Below, in pieces: positions 26,572-34,327 of a stretch of DNA of 64,000 nt. Position numbers and translations under genes: made by a program. Origin of the DNA: Empedobacter sp036647415. Its GTDB lineage: Bacteria; Bacteroidota; Bacteroidia; Flavobacteriales; Weeksellaceae. Each line of letters begins with the position of its first letter. The first letter of the stretch is position 1. The stretch lies in NCBI RefSeq assembly GCF_036647415.1, contig NZ_JAVXKG010000017.1:1-64000 (forward strand), given 5' to 3'. Below the pieces are notes generated by a model, which did not search any database, had not been told where the DNA came from, and was given only the letters and a program-made list of their open reading frames with translations.

Positions 26572-28419
26572 ATGTCAGAAATAGATCAAGTAAATTATAC
26601 TGAGGATAATATAAAAACCTTAGACTGGCGAGAGCACATTCGTATGCGACCTGGTATGTACATCGGGAAGCTAGGAGATGGTTCGTCGCAGGATGATGGT
26701 ATTTATATTTTACTGAAAGAAATTGTAGATAACTGTATCGATGAATTTGTGATGGGTGCAGGAAAAACAATTGAGATTAATTTGCGCGAAGAAGAAGTAG
26801 TTGTTCGTGACTATGGACGTGGAATTCCTTTAGGAAAAATGGTTGACGCTGTTTCTAAAATGAATACTGGTGGTAAATACGATTCGCAAGCATTTAAAAA
26901 ATCTGTAGGATTGAACGGTGTTGGTACAAAAGCTGTAAATGCGTTGTCATCATCATTTAAAGTACAGTCTATTCGTGATGGAAAAACCCGTATTGCAGAA
27001 TTTGAAAAAGGAAATTTAATCGGGCAAGAAGACGAAAAAGAAACGTCTTTGCGCAAAGGAACTAAAATTACATTTGTTCCAGATAAAACGATTTTTCTTA
27101 ATTTCAAATTTAGAAAAGAATATGTAGACAAAATGTTGAAAAACTATGTTTACTTAAATCCAGGATTGAAAATCATTTTCAATGGAGAAGAATTCTTTTC
27201 GAAAGATGGTTTAAAGGATTTATTGAAAGATAATATAGAGGAAGAAACGATTTACGATATTGTTCATCTTAAAGGAGAGGATATTGAAATCGCGATGACG
27301 CACAGCTCGAAATCATATTCGGAAACTTATTATTCTTTTGTGAATGGACAAAATACAACGCAAGGAGGTACGCATTTAACAGCTTTTAAGGAGGCTATTG
27401 TAAAAACTGTTCGCGAATTTTATAACAAAAATTATGATCCTGCTGATATCAGAAAATCAATTATTGGAGCAATTGCTATAAAAGTTATTGAGCCAGTTTT
27501 CGAATCTCAGACCAAAACAAAGTTAGGTTCTAACGAAATTGGACCAGGAATGACGACGGTTCGTACGTTTGTTAATGATTTTATCAAAACGAATCTTGAT
27601 AATTTTTTACATAAAAATACTGAAGTTGCACAAGCGCTTGAGCGTAAAATAAAACAATCTGAAACAGAACGTAAAGAACTTTCTGGAATTAGAAAATTAG
27701 CCCGAGATCGTGCCAAAAAAGTAAGTTTACACAACAAAAAGTTAAGAGATTGTCGCCAACATTATAATGATCCAAAAGCGGAATTACGACTTGATTCTAC
27801 AATTTTTATTACAGAGGGAGATTCAGCAAGTGGATCAATTACCAAAAGTAGAAGTGTAGAAACGCAAGCCGTTTTTAGTTTACGTGGAAAACCATTAAAC
27901 TCGTATGGATTATCAAAAAAGATTGTGTACGAAAACGAAGAGTTTAATCTTTTGCAAGCGGCACTTAATATTGAAGAAGGATTAGAAGATTTACGTTATA
28001 ATAATGTAGTTATTGCAACTGATGCCGATGTAGACGGTATGCACATTCGTTTGTTGATTATTACATTTTTCTTACAATTTTTCCCAGAATTGATAAAAGA
28101 AGGACATTTGTATATTTTGCAAACGCCACTTTTCCGTGTGAGAAATAAGAAGGAAACGCGATATTGTTATTCAGAACCAGAGCGTCTAAAAGCATTGGAA
28201 GAAGTTAAAAACCCTGAAATTACACGCTTTAAAGGTCTTGGTGAAATTTCTCCAGATGAATTTAAAAATTTTATCGGAAAAGATATTCGTTTAGAGCCAG
28301 TTATGATCGGTAAAGATCAAACAATAGAAAGTCTTTTAGAATTTTATATGGGAAAAAATACCCCAACAAGACAAGAGTTTATTATTAATAATTTAGCAAT
28401 AGAGTCTATAAAAAATTAA
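26572..28419 (+). CDS. parE: DNA topoisomerase IV subunit B
   Basis: The ATPase/TOPRIM subunit of topoisomerase IV, which unlinks daughter chromosomes. It shows the GHKL ATP site (EIVDNCIDEFVMGAG near 50 and GLNGVGTKAVNALS near 120), the transducer domain, and the TOPRIM motifs EGDSASGSITKSR near 415 and DADVDGMHIR near 485. Its 615 residues and the downstream parC mark it as ParE rather than GyrB. A small membrane-protein gene separates it from parC, all on one strand with short gaps, so parE-membrane protein-parC-rhomboid is a likely operon. Confidence 0.96.
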   Translation: MSEIDQVNYTEDNIKTLDWREHIRMRPGMYIGKLGDGSSQDDGIYILLKEIVDNCIDEFVMGAGKTIEINLREEEVVVRDYGRGIPLGKMVDAVSKMNTGGKYDSQAFKKSVGLNGVGTKAVNALSSSFKVQSIRDGKTRIAEFEKGNLIGQEDEKETSLRKGTKITFVPDKTIFLNFKFRKEYVDKMLKNYVYLNPGLKIIFNGEEFFSKDGLKDLLKDNIEEETIYDIVHLKGEDIEIAMTHSSKSYSETYYSFVNGQNTTQGGTHLTAFKEAIVKTVREFYNKNYDPADIRKSIIGAIAIKVIEPVFESQTKTKLGSNEIGPGMTTVRTFVNDFIKTNLDNFLHKNTEVAQALERKIKQSETERKELSGIRKLARDRAKKVSLHNKKLRDCRQHYNDPKAELRLDSTIFITEGDSASGSITKSRSVETQAVFSLRGKPLNSYGLSKKIVYENEEFNLLQAALNIEEGLEDLRYNNVVIATDADVDGMHIRLLIITFFLQFFPELIKEGHLYILQTPLFRVRNKKETRYCYSEPERLKALEEVKNPEITRFKGLGEISPDEFKNFIGKDIRLEPVMIGKDQTIESLLEFYMGKNTPTRQEFIINNLAIESIKN

Positions 28420-28454
28420 ATCAAACCAATCTTTACCTAAAACCTATATTAATT

Positions 28455-28961
28455 ATGAAAAAGAATAATAAAAATGTAATTCAGCTTTTTAAAGCGCTGA
28501 ATTTCTCAATCGTTATTTTAATCATTCTAAACCTTATCATGTATTTTGGTATTTTGCCTAATAAATACCATACTATACCACCTTATGTGGTCACTCTATT
28601 TATTGTATTCTTGATTTTTTTAAGCTCAAGAATGGGCAATCAATTTTTTGCAATAGATACAAAAGGTGAAACAATAACCTTTGAGACAAAAAATGTTGGT
28701 TTTTTATCATTTCTTGATTCAAAATCAAATAAAATTGATTTACCAAAATATAAATTAATCAAATATGAATTTCAGAACGGATTAATTTCAAAAGGAATAA
28801 TTTTTTACATCAACAGTAAAAAAAATCCATCACAATTAACAAAAGTAAAATTTCGTTTAGCTTATATTTCTAAACTTAATATTAATAGTATTTTGAGTGA
28901 GTTAGATAAAATTGTAGAAACTAATTATCATATCAAAACTAACGTAGAAGTAGTAATTTAA
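28455..28961 (+). CDS. Small membrane protein between parE and parC
   Basis: A 168-residue protein with two membrane helices (about residues 13-32 and 42-60). A cytosolic domain of mixed strands and one C-terminal helix follows (ISKLNINSILSELDKIV). The domain's pattern (FFAIDTKGETITFET, then several short strands) is reminiscent of bacterial PH-like folds, but I do not recognise a named family. It starts 35 bases after parE and ends one base before the parC ATG, so it must be cotranscribed. Whether it has any link to topoisomerase IV is unknown. Confidence 0.7.
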   Translation: MKKNNKNVIQLFKALNFSIVILIILNLIMYFGILPNKYHTIPPYVVTLFIVFLIFLSSRMGNQFFAIDTKGETITFETKNVGFLSFLDSKSNKIDLPKYKLIKYEFQNGLISKGIIFYINSKKNPSQLTKVKFRLAYISKLNINSILSELDKIVETNYHIKTNVEVVI

Positions 28962-28962
28962 C

Positions 28963-31539
28963 ATGATGCAAGACAATCAAGAGAGCATCAAGAAAGTTTC
29001 TGGTATGTACCAAGAATGGTTTCTTGACTATGCCTCTTATGTAATTTTAGAACGCGCAATTCCGTCTATTTATGATGGTTTGAAGCCAGTTCAACGTCGA
29101 ATTTTACATTCGATGCGCGAGTTAGAAGACGGACGATATAATAAAGTAGCGAACATTGTCGGAAATACGATGAAATATCATCCACATGGAGATATGGCGA
29201 TTTCGGATGCAATGGTGCAAATTGGTCAAAAAGAATTATTGATCGATATGCAAGGAAACTGGGGTAATACTTATACTGGCGACCGTGCTGCGGCTTCTCG
29301 TTACATAGAAGCGCGTTTAACTAAATTTGCATTAGAAGTTGTCTATAATCCTAAAACTACAAAATGGCAACCTTCTTATGATGGTCGTAATAAAGAGCCA
29401 ATAGATCTTCCTATAAAATTTCCTTTGCTTTTAGCGCAAGGAGTAGAAGGGATTGCAGTTGGTTTATCAACAAAGATTTTACCGCATAATTTTATTGAAT
29501 TGATTGACGCTTCAATTGCGCATCTTAGAGGAAAGAAATTTCAGGTTTTCCCAGATTTCTTAACGGCTGGTTCAATTGATGTTTCTGATTATAATGATGG
29601 TCTTCGCGGTGGAAAAGTTCGTATTAGAGCAAAAATTTCACAAGAAGACAAAACAATCTTAAAAATTACTGAAATTCCTTTCGGTACAACAACGGGTTCT
29701 TTGATTGATTCTGTTCTGAAAGCAAATGAAAAAGGTAAAATAAAAATAAAAAAGATTGAAGATAATACAGCCGCTGAGGTTGAAATTTTGATTCATCTTG
29801 TTCCGGGAAGTAGTCCAGACAAAACGATTGATGCACTTTATGCGTTTACAGATTGTGAAATTTCGGTTTCACCAAACGCCTGTGTTATTACCGATCAAAC
29901 ACCAGAGTTTTTAACTGTCACAGAGATTTTAACGCATAACACAAACAATACTGTAAAATTATTAAAAAGTGAGTTAGAAATTGAGTTAGACGAATTGCAA
30001 GAACAATGGCATTTTTCTTCGTTAGAACGAATTTTTATCGAGAATAGAATTTATCATGATATCGAGGAAGAAGAAACATGGGAAGGTGTTATTTCTGCGA
30101 TAGATAAAGGATTGAAGCCATATATTGCGCATTTAATTCGTCCAGTTACAGAAGAAGATATTACCAGATTAACAGAAATTAGAATTAAGCGTATTTCTAA
30201 ATTTGATTTAGATAAAGCGCAACAGTATATAGAATCTTTAGAAGAAAAAATCGAAAATGTAAAACATCATTTAGCTAATTTGATTGATTTTGCAGTTGAA
30301 TATTTCAAAAATCTAAAGACGAAATACGGTAAAGGAAAAGAGCGTAAAACAGAAATAAGAACGTTTGATACAATTGACGCGACAAAAGTTGCAGTAGCAA
30401 ATACACGTTTTTATGTTGATAGAGAAGAAGGTTTTATCGGAACTTCTCTCAAAAAAGACGAATTTTTATTTGAATGTTCTGACATTGATGATATCGTAGT
30501 TTTCAAAGACGATGGTTCGATGATTGTAACAAAAGTTGACGCAAAAACTTTTGTAGGAAAAGGAATTATTCACATCGATATTTGGCACAAAAATGATAAA
30601 CGTACCATCTATAATTTAATTTATCGCGATGGTAAAAATGGTCCAGCTTATCAAAAACGTTTTGCTGTTACGGGAATTACACGCGATAAAGAATACGATT
30701 TGACGGCTGGTAACAAAGGTTCTGAAGTTCTTTATTTTTCGGCAAATCCTAATGGTGAAGCGGAAGTAGTTTCAGTAATTTTGAAAACACATCAACGCAT
30801 CAAAAAGTTAAAATTTGATATTAATTTTGCCGATTTAGCGATAAAAGGTCGTGCTTCTAAAGGAAACTTAGTGACTAAATTTCCAATCAAAAAAGTCGAG
30901 TTAAAAGAGGAGGGTGTTTCAACTTTAGCGCCTCGTCAAATTTGGTTTGATACAGATACAAAACGTCTTAACGCTGATGGATTGGGAATTTTATTGGGAT
31001 CTTTCAAAGGAGAAGATAAAATTTTAACAATTAATAAAAAAGGTGAAGCCAAATTAGTTTCGTTCGAATTGAGTAATCGTTTTGATGAAGAATTAGAAAT
31101 TATTGAAAAATGGAAACCTACAAAACCTATTTCTTGTGTTTATTATGATGCTGAAAAAGACCGTTATTTTGTGAAACGTTTTCTTTTAGAAGATACTTTT
31201 TCACCACAAGCATTTTATACATTAGAGGATGATAAATCGTCAATAAAAGTGATTTCAACTGATTATTTACCAGTTATTGAATTAATTTTTCCGAAAATAA
31301 AAGGTCTTGAAAAAGATCCAGAAGTGATTAATGTAGAAGAATTTATTACCGTAAAAGGAATAAAAGCGCAAGGAAATCAATTAACAACATATAAATTGAA
31401 GCAAATAAATGTGTTAGCACCTTTGCCTTTTGATGAACCTGATGAAATAGAGGAGGAAGTTGAAGATGATACGCAACCAACTTTATTTGATACAATAGAT
31501 GAAGATAATAACGAAGAAGAAATTTTAGAAGAAGAATAA
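28963..31539 (+). CDS. parC: DNA topoisomerase IV subunit A
   Basis: The DNA-breaking subunit of topoisomerase IV. The winged-helix/tower region carries the catalytic tyrosine in ASRYIEARL (Tyr114) and the KYHPHGD motif at 71-77. A coiled-coil gate follows (about 400-460), then the C-terminal beta-pinwheel. The pinwheel is degenerate relative to GyrA, and no GyrA-box is apparent, consistent with ParC. At 858 residues the length fits Bacteroidota ParC. The quinolone-determining position equivalent to E. coli ParC Ser80 is Met78, and that of Glu84 is Asp82. The C-terminus is a strongly acidic tail of about 35 residues. Confidence 0.95.
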   Translation: MMQDNQESIKKVSGMYQEWFLDYASYVILERAIPSIYDGLKPVQRRILHSMRELEDGRYNKVANIVGNTMKYHPHGDMAISDAMVQIGQKELLIDMQGNWGNTYTGDRAAASRYIEARLTKFALEVVYNPKTTKWQPSYDGRNKEPIDLPIKFPLLLAQGVEGIAVGLSTKILPHNFIELIDASIAHLRGKKFQVFPDFLTAGSIDVSDYNDGLRGGKVRIRAKISQEDKTILKITEIPFGTTTGSLIDSVLKANEKGKIKIKKIEDNTAAEVEILIHLVPGSSPDKTIDALYAFTDCEISVSPNACVITDQTPEFLTVTEILTHNTNNTVKLLKSELEIELDELQEQWHFSSLERIFIENRIYHDIEEEETWEGVISAIDKGLKPYIAHLIRPVTEEDITRLTEIRIKRISKFDLDKAQQYIESLEEKIENVKHHLANLIDFAVEYFKNLKTKYGKGKERKTEIRTFDTIDATKVAVANTRFYVDREEGFIGTSLKKDEFLFECSDIDDIVVFKDDGSMIVTKVDAKTFVGKGIIHIDIWHKNDKRTIYNLIYRDGKNGPAYQKRFAVTGITRDKEYDLTAGNKGSEVLYFSANPNGEAEVVSVILKTHQRIKKLKFDINFADLAIKGRASKGNLVTKFPIKKVELKEEGVSTLAPRQIWFDTDTKRLNADGLGILLGSFKGEDKILTINKKGEAKLVSFELSNRFDEELEIIEKWKPTKPISCVYYDAEKDRYFVKRFLLEDTFSPQAFYTLEDDKSSIKVISTDYLPVIELIFPKIKGLEKDPEVINVEEFITVKGIKAQGNQLTTYKLKQINVLAPLPFDEPDEIEEEVEDDTQPTLFDTIDEDNNEEEILEEE

Positions 31540-32247
31540 ATGGGAGATATATCGATTGTTGCATTAGGCGTTATTGGGCTTAATATATTAGTAAGCTGGA
31601 AAGGCTTTAATGATCATGCTTTTTTTGATAAATATAAATTTCAAGTTGGTTCAATTATACATAATAAAGAATATTATAGGATTTTAAGCTCAGGGTTTTT
31701 ACATGTAGATTTTACACATTTGTTGTTTAATATGTTAACCTTATACTTTTTTGCAAATACAGTAATTGGTTTTTTTGCAAGTCCAGAAGGTTTTCTTTTC
31801 GGAGATTTTTCTCAAGGAAATCTAAAAATGGGTTACGGAATGTTCTTGTTAATATTTTTAGTAGCAGTAATAGGCGGAAATTTATTATCATTATTAATTC
31901 ATAAAAAAGAAAATTATTATTCCGCTGTTGGAGCTTCGGGAGGAGTAACAGGAATTTTATTTGCTGCAATTGCTGCATTTCCTGAAATGGAGCTTCGTTT
32001 GCTTTTTGCAATTCCAATTCCAGCATGGGTTTTTGGAATTCTATATTTAGGATATTCAGTTTACGGAATGCGAACAAACCTTGGTAATATAGGACATTCA
32101 GCACATTTAGGAGGAGCAATTGTCGGGATGTTAGCAACTGTTATTTATTATCCAACAATTCTACAAATCAATACGTATTATATTATAGGAATGATTTTAC
32201 CACTAATTGTACTTTTTGGAATGGTATTGAAAGATAACAGAAAGTAA
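31540..32247 (+). CDS. Rhomboid family intramembrane serine protease
   Basis: A 235-residue six-to-seven-helix membrane protease that cleaves substrate transmembrane segments. The catalytic dyad is visible: Ser in GASGGVTGI near residue 130 and His in GHSAHLGGAIVG near 187-191. The Rhomboid helix-2 region shows FLHVDFTHLLFNMLTLYFF, with the conserved H...N pair near residues 60-64. The start codon directly follows the parC stop without a spacer base, so translation is likely coupled. The substrate is unknown. Confidence 0.92.
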   Translation: MGDISIVALGVIGLNILVSWKGFNDHAFFDKYKFQVGSIIHNKEYYRILSSGFLHVDFTHLLFNMLTLYFFANTVIGFFASPEGFLFGDFSQGNLKMGYGMFLLIFLVAVIGGNLLSLLIHKKENYYSAVGASGGVTGILFAAIAAFPEMELRLLFAIPIPAWVFGILYLGYSVYGMRTNLGNIGHSAHLGGAIVGMLATVIYYPTILQINTYYIIGMILPLIVLFGMVLKDNRK

Positions 32248-32264
32248 TAAAAATATACAAAACG

Positions 32265-32297
32265 AAAAAAGCATCAAGATAACTTGATGCTTTTTTT
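32265..32297. terminator. Terminator behind rhomboid, shared with the NlpC/P60 gene
   Basis: AAAAAAGCATCAAG (32265-32278) pairs with CTTGATGCTTTTTT (32283-32296), loop ATAA. T runs on both strands make it bidirectional. Confidence 0.9.
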
Positions 32298-32319
32298 ATG
32301 ATTATAAAATTATGTTCGA

Positions 32320-32952
32320 TTATAAAACTCTCTTAACATATAGAAATTTAGGTCCCCAGTATTTATCATTTAAAGAAGAAACCATAACGCCTTGAGATGT
32401 AGAAGAATGAATAAATTCTAAAACTCCGTCAGCATTTCTTCCATGTACAATACCAACATGTGAAACTCTTCCTCTTCCTCTTGTCGCAAAGAAAACTAAA
32501 TCTCCTTCTTTTGCATCATCCGTAGAAACTGCAATTCCTTCTCTTGCTTGATCAGCTGAAACACGAGGTAAGTTTTTATTAAAACTTTCAAATACGTTTC
32601 TAACAAAGGCAGAACAATCAATACCACTTCTTGTTGTGCCTCCGTATCGGTATGGTGTACCAATATACGTTTCTGCTTCTTTTAATAAAAATCCTGCGAA
32701 TAAATCATTAGTTTCTTCTAAAACACTGTTTAACACAACCATAGATTTTGCTTCATCGTTAATTTCGATAGGCGAAATATCTAAATTGGCATGTTTATTG
32801 ATTATTTTAGCTTGAGCTTCAATAGCTCTTGGTTTCGGAATGAAACTTCTCGAGGAATATTCTGTAGCCTCATTTACAGGAGTCAAAGATGAACATGATG
32901 TAATAAACATCGTGCACACTACTGCAGCTACACCTAATATCGATGCTTTCAT
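32320..32952 (-). CDS. NlpC/P60 family lipoprotein peptidase (C40)
   Basis: A 211-residue lipoprotein that probably cuts peptidoglycan stem peptides (D-Glu/mDAP bond). I start it at 32952 (MKASILGVAAVV...), which gives a clean lipoprotein signal with lipobox FITSC (Cys20); the longer frame to 33018 adds a non-signal extension. The C-terminal NlpC/P60 domain has YRYGGTTRSGIDCSAFV with the catalytic Cys, GRVSHVGIVHG with His, and a third polar residue in EFIHSST. The N-terminal about 80 residues after the Cys may form a spacer. It converges with the rhomboid gene. Confidence 0.9.
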   Translation of the reverse strand: MKASILGVAAVVCTMFITSCSSLTPVNEATEYSSRSFIPKPRAIEAQAKIINKHANLDISPIEINDEAKSMVVLNSVLEETNDLFAGFLLKEAETYIGTPYRYGGTTRSGIDCSAFVRNVFESFNKNLPRVSADQAREGIAVSTDDAKEGDLVFFATRGRGRVSHVGIVHGRNADGVLEFIHSSTSQGVMVSSLNDKYWGPKFLYVKRVL

Positions 32953-33101
32953 ATATTGAGATTTCTTTGTATAAATTTTAATAGTGACGCTAAAGTAGTT
33001 GTTAATACTATAACTCATTCTATATAAGTTTCATTTTGACAAAATATTAACTTCCTTAACATTTTTTAACATTTATTTATTCGAAAAATAGTTCATTTTA
33101 A

Positions 33102-33132
33102 TTTGGATAGTTAAAAAATAGTTCTAAATTTG
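33102..33132 (+). promoter_or_regulatory. Bacteroidota promoter of the tRNA-Glu/rpsT cluster
   Basis: TTTG (33102-33105), an exact 19-base spacer and TAAATTTG (33125-33132) give a perfect consensus match, 35 bases ahead of the first tRNA-Glu. Confidence 0.8.
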
Positions 33133-33167
33133 CACTCGCTTTTCACAAGAAATGTAAGTCGTCATGC

Positions 33168-33239
33168 GGCCCATTCGTCTAGTGGTTAGGACATCAGGTT
33201 TTCATCCTGGAAACAGGAGTTCGATTCTCCTATGGGCTA
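33168..33239 (+). tRNA. tRNA-Glu (TTC), divergent copy
   Basis: A 72-base cloverleaf. The acceptor GGCCCAT pairs with ATGGGCT (one G-U pair), and the anticodon loop TTTTCAT gives TTC. Discriminator A; CCA not encoded. Its acceptor and T-arm differ from the three identical copies downstream. Confidence 0.95.
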
Positions 33240-33271
33240 CATAAAAGTGTTTTAGAAATTTGTAAGATTTT

Positions 33272-33304
33272 TTTGGAAAGATTGAATTTTTGTATTTATC
33301 TTTG
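33272..33304 (+). promoter_or_regulatory. Promoter of rpsT
   Basis: TTTG (33272-33275), 21-base spacer and TATCTTTG (33297-33304), 29 bases before the rpsT ATG. The spacer is two bases longer than optimal. Confidence 0.6.
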
Positions 33305-33333
33305 CAAACTAAAATAGAAAGAGATTTAAAGTT

Positions 33334-33588
33334 ATGGCAAATCATAAGTCAGCATTAAAAAGAATTAGACAATCAGCGGTTAGACGCGATCGTAATAAAT
33401 ATTATCACAAATCAGCTCGTACAGCTATCAAAGCTTTAAGAACTGAAACTGATAAGAATGAAGCAGAAACAGTTTTTCCAAAAGTTTCTTCAATCATTGA
33501 TAAATTAGCTAAAAGAAACATTATTCACAAGAATAAAGCTTCAAACTTAAAATCTAAGTTAGCTAAGCACATCGCTGGATTAGCTTAA
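33334..33588 (+). CDS. rpsT: 30S ribosomal protein S20
   Basis: S20 binds 16S rRNA at the bottom of the 30S subunit and is an early assembly protein. The 84 residues are the standard length, a very basic three-helix bundle starting MANHKSALKRIRQSAVRRDRNKYY, with IIHKNKASNLKSKLAKHIAGL at the end. It lies between tRNA-Glu copies, with its own promoter-like element at 33272-33304, and can be cotranscribed with the tRNA-Glu gene 15 bases downstream. Confidence 0.98.
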   Translation: MANHKSALKRIRQSAVRRDRNKYYHKSARTAIKALRTETDKNEAETVFPKVSSIIDKLAKRNIIHKNKASNLKSKLAKHIAGLA

Positions 33589-33602
33589 TAAAAGATATAA
33601 GT

Positions 33603-33674
33603 GGTCCCTTCGTCTATCGGTTAGGACACTAGGTTTTCATCCTAGAAAGAGGGGTTCGATTCCCCTAGGGACTA
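33603..33674 (+). tRNA. tRNA-Glu (TTC), identical copy 1
   Basis: A 72-base cloverleaf with acceptor GGTCCCT/AGGGACT and anticodon loop TTTTCAT (TTC), no encoded CCA. The sequence is identical, base for base, to the copies at 33966 and 34136. It begins 15 bases after the rpsT stop. Confidence 0.96.
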
Positions 33675-33965
33675 CAAATTAATAGATAGATTGCATTTAT
33701 TGCAATCTTTTTTTTCCTTGTTCATAGTTGTTGATTTTAATTAAACAACCAGTAGAATACTGTGTAAAGGAAATTGTTTTTTGTGTTTTGTTTGTAAAGG
33801 TTAATCATATTTGTTTTGATGATTAATCGGGAATGAAAATGTCGCTGTATAATTCAACTTGGTTCAATAATTTAGAATTATACATCGACTTTTCTGAAAA
33901 TCCCAAAGCAAAGTACAGACGTTCTTTAAAAAAAAATATACGAATTATTAATTCATATTTAAGTT

Positions 33966-34037
33966 GGTCCCTTCGTCTATCGGTTAGGACACTAGGTTTT
34001 CATCCTAGAAAGAGGGGTTCGATTCCCCTAGGGACTA
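33966..34037 (+). tRNA. tRNA-Glu (TTC), identical copy 2
   Basis: Same 72-base sequence as the copies at 33603 and 34136. No promoter match is visible in the 290 bases upstream, so it probably depends on read-through from rpsT. An ORF called across it (33833-34051) is spurious. Confidence 0.96.
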
Positions 34038-34083
34038 CAAATTTGGCTTAATAAAAAAAAATATTAAAAATTTTCGAAAATTG

Positions 34084-34114
34084 TTTGGTAAGTAAAAATA
34101 AACGCTTATTTTTG
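34084..34114 (+). promoter_or_regulatory. Promoter of the last tRNA-Glu
   Basis: TTTG (34084-34087), exactly 19 bases, TATTTTTG (34107-34114): a perfect consensus match 21 bases before the tRNA. Confidence 0.78.
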
Positions 34115-34135
34115 CACCACAATAATACGAAAGGA

Positions 34136-34207
34136 GGTCCCTTCGTCTATCGGTTAGGACACTAGGTTTTCATCCTAGAAAGAGGGGTTCGATTCCCCTA
34201 GGGACTA
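34136..34207 (+). tRNA. tRNA-Glu (TTC), identical copy 3
   Basis: Same 72-base sequence as the copies at 33603 and 33966, with its own consensus promoter (34084-34114) and a terminator directly after it (34209-34238). Confidence 0.96.
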
Positions 34208-34208
34208 C

Positions 34209-34238
34209 AAAAAAGCATTCTACTTTGAATGCTTTTTT
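34209..34238 (+). terminator. Terminator of the tRNA-Glu cluster
   Basis: AAAAAAGCATTC (34209-34220) pairs with GAATGCTTTTTT (34227-34238), loop TACTTT, and starts two bases after the last tRNA. Confidence 0.9.
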
Positions 34239-34276
34239 TAATATATATTCAATAGCTTCCAATTATTGGATATTAG

Positions 34277-34306
34277 AAAGGGTATGAAATTTATTTCATA
34301 CCCTTT
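34277..34306 (-). terminator. Hairpin behind the peptide ABC ATPase gene
   Basis: A 14-base inverted repeat (34277-34290 with 34293-34306) around GGGTATGAAAT. It lies 3' of the minus-strand ABC gene and may be a second stop for the tRNA transcript; U runs are short on both sides. Confidence 0.6.
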
Positions 34307-34327
34307 TGTCTTTTCTACAACTTCCGT

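Noticed and set aside
33833..34051. 72-residue plus-strand ORF between the tRNA-Glu copies
   Set aside because: It runs straight through the tRNA-Glu gene at 33966-34037; its C-terminal half is the translated tRNA and no family resemblance exists.
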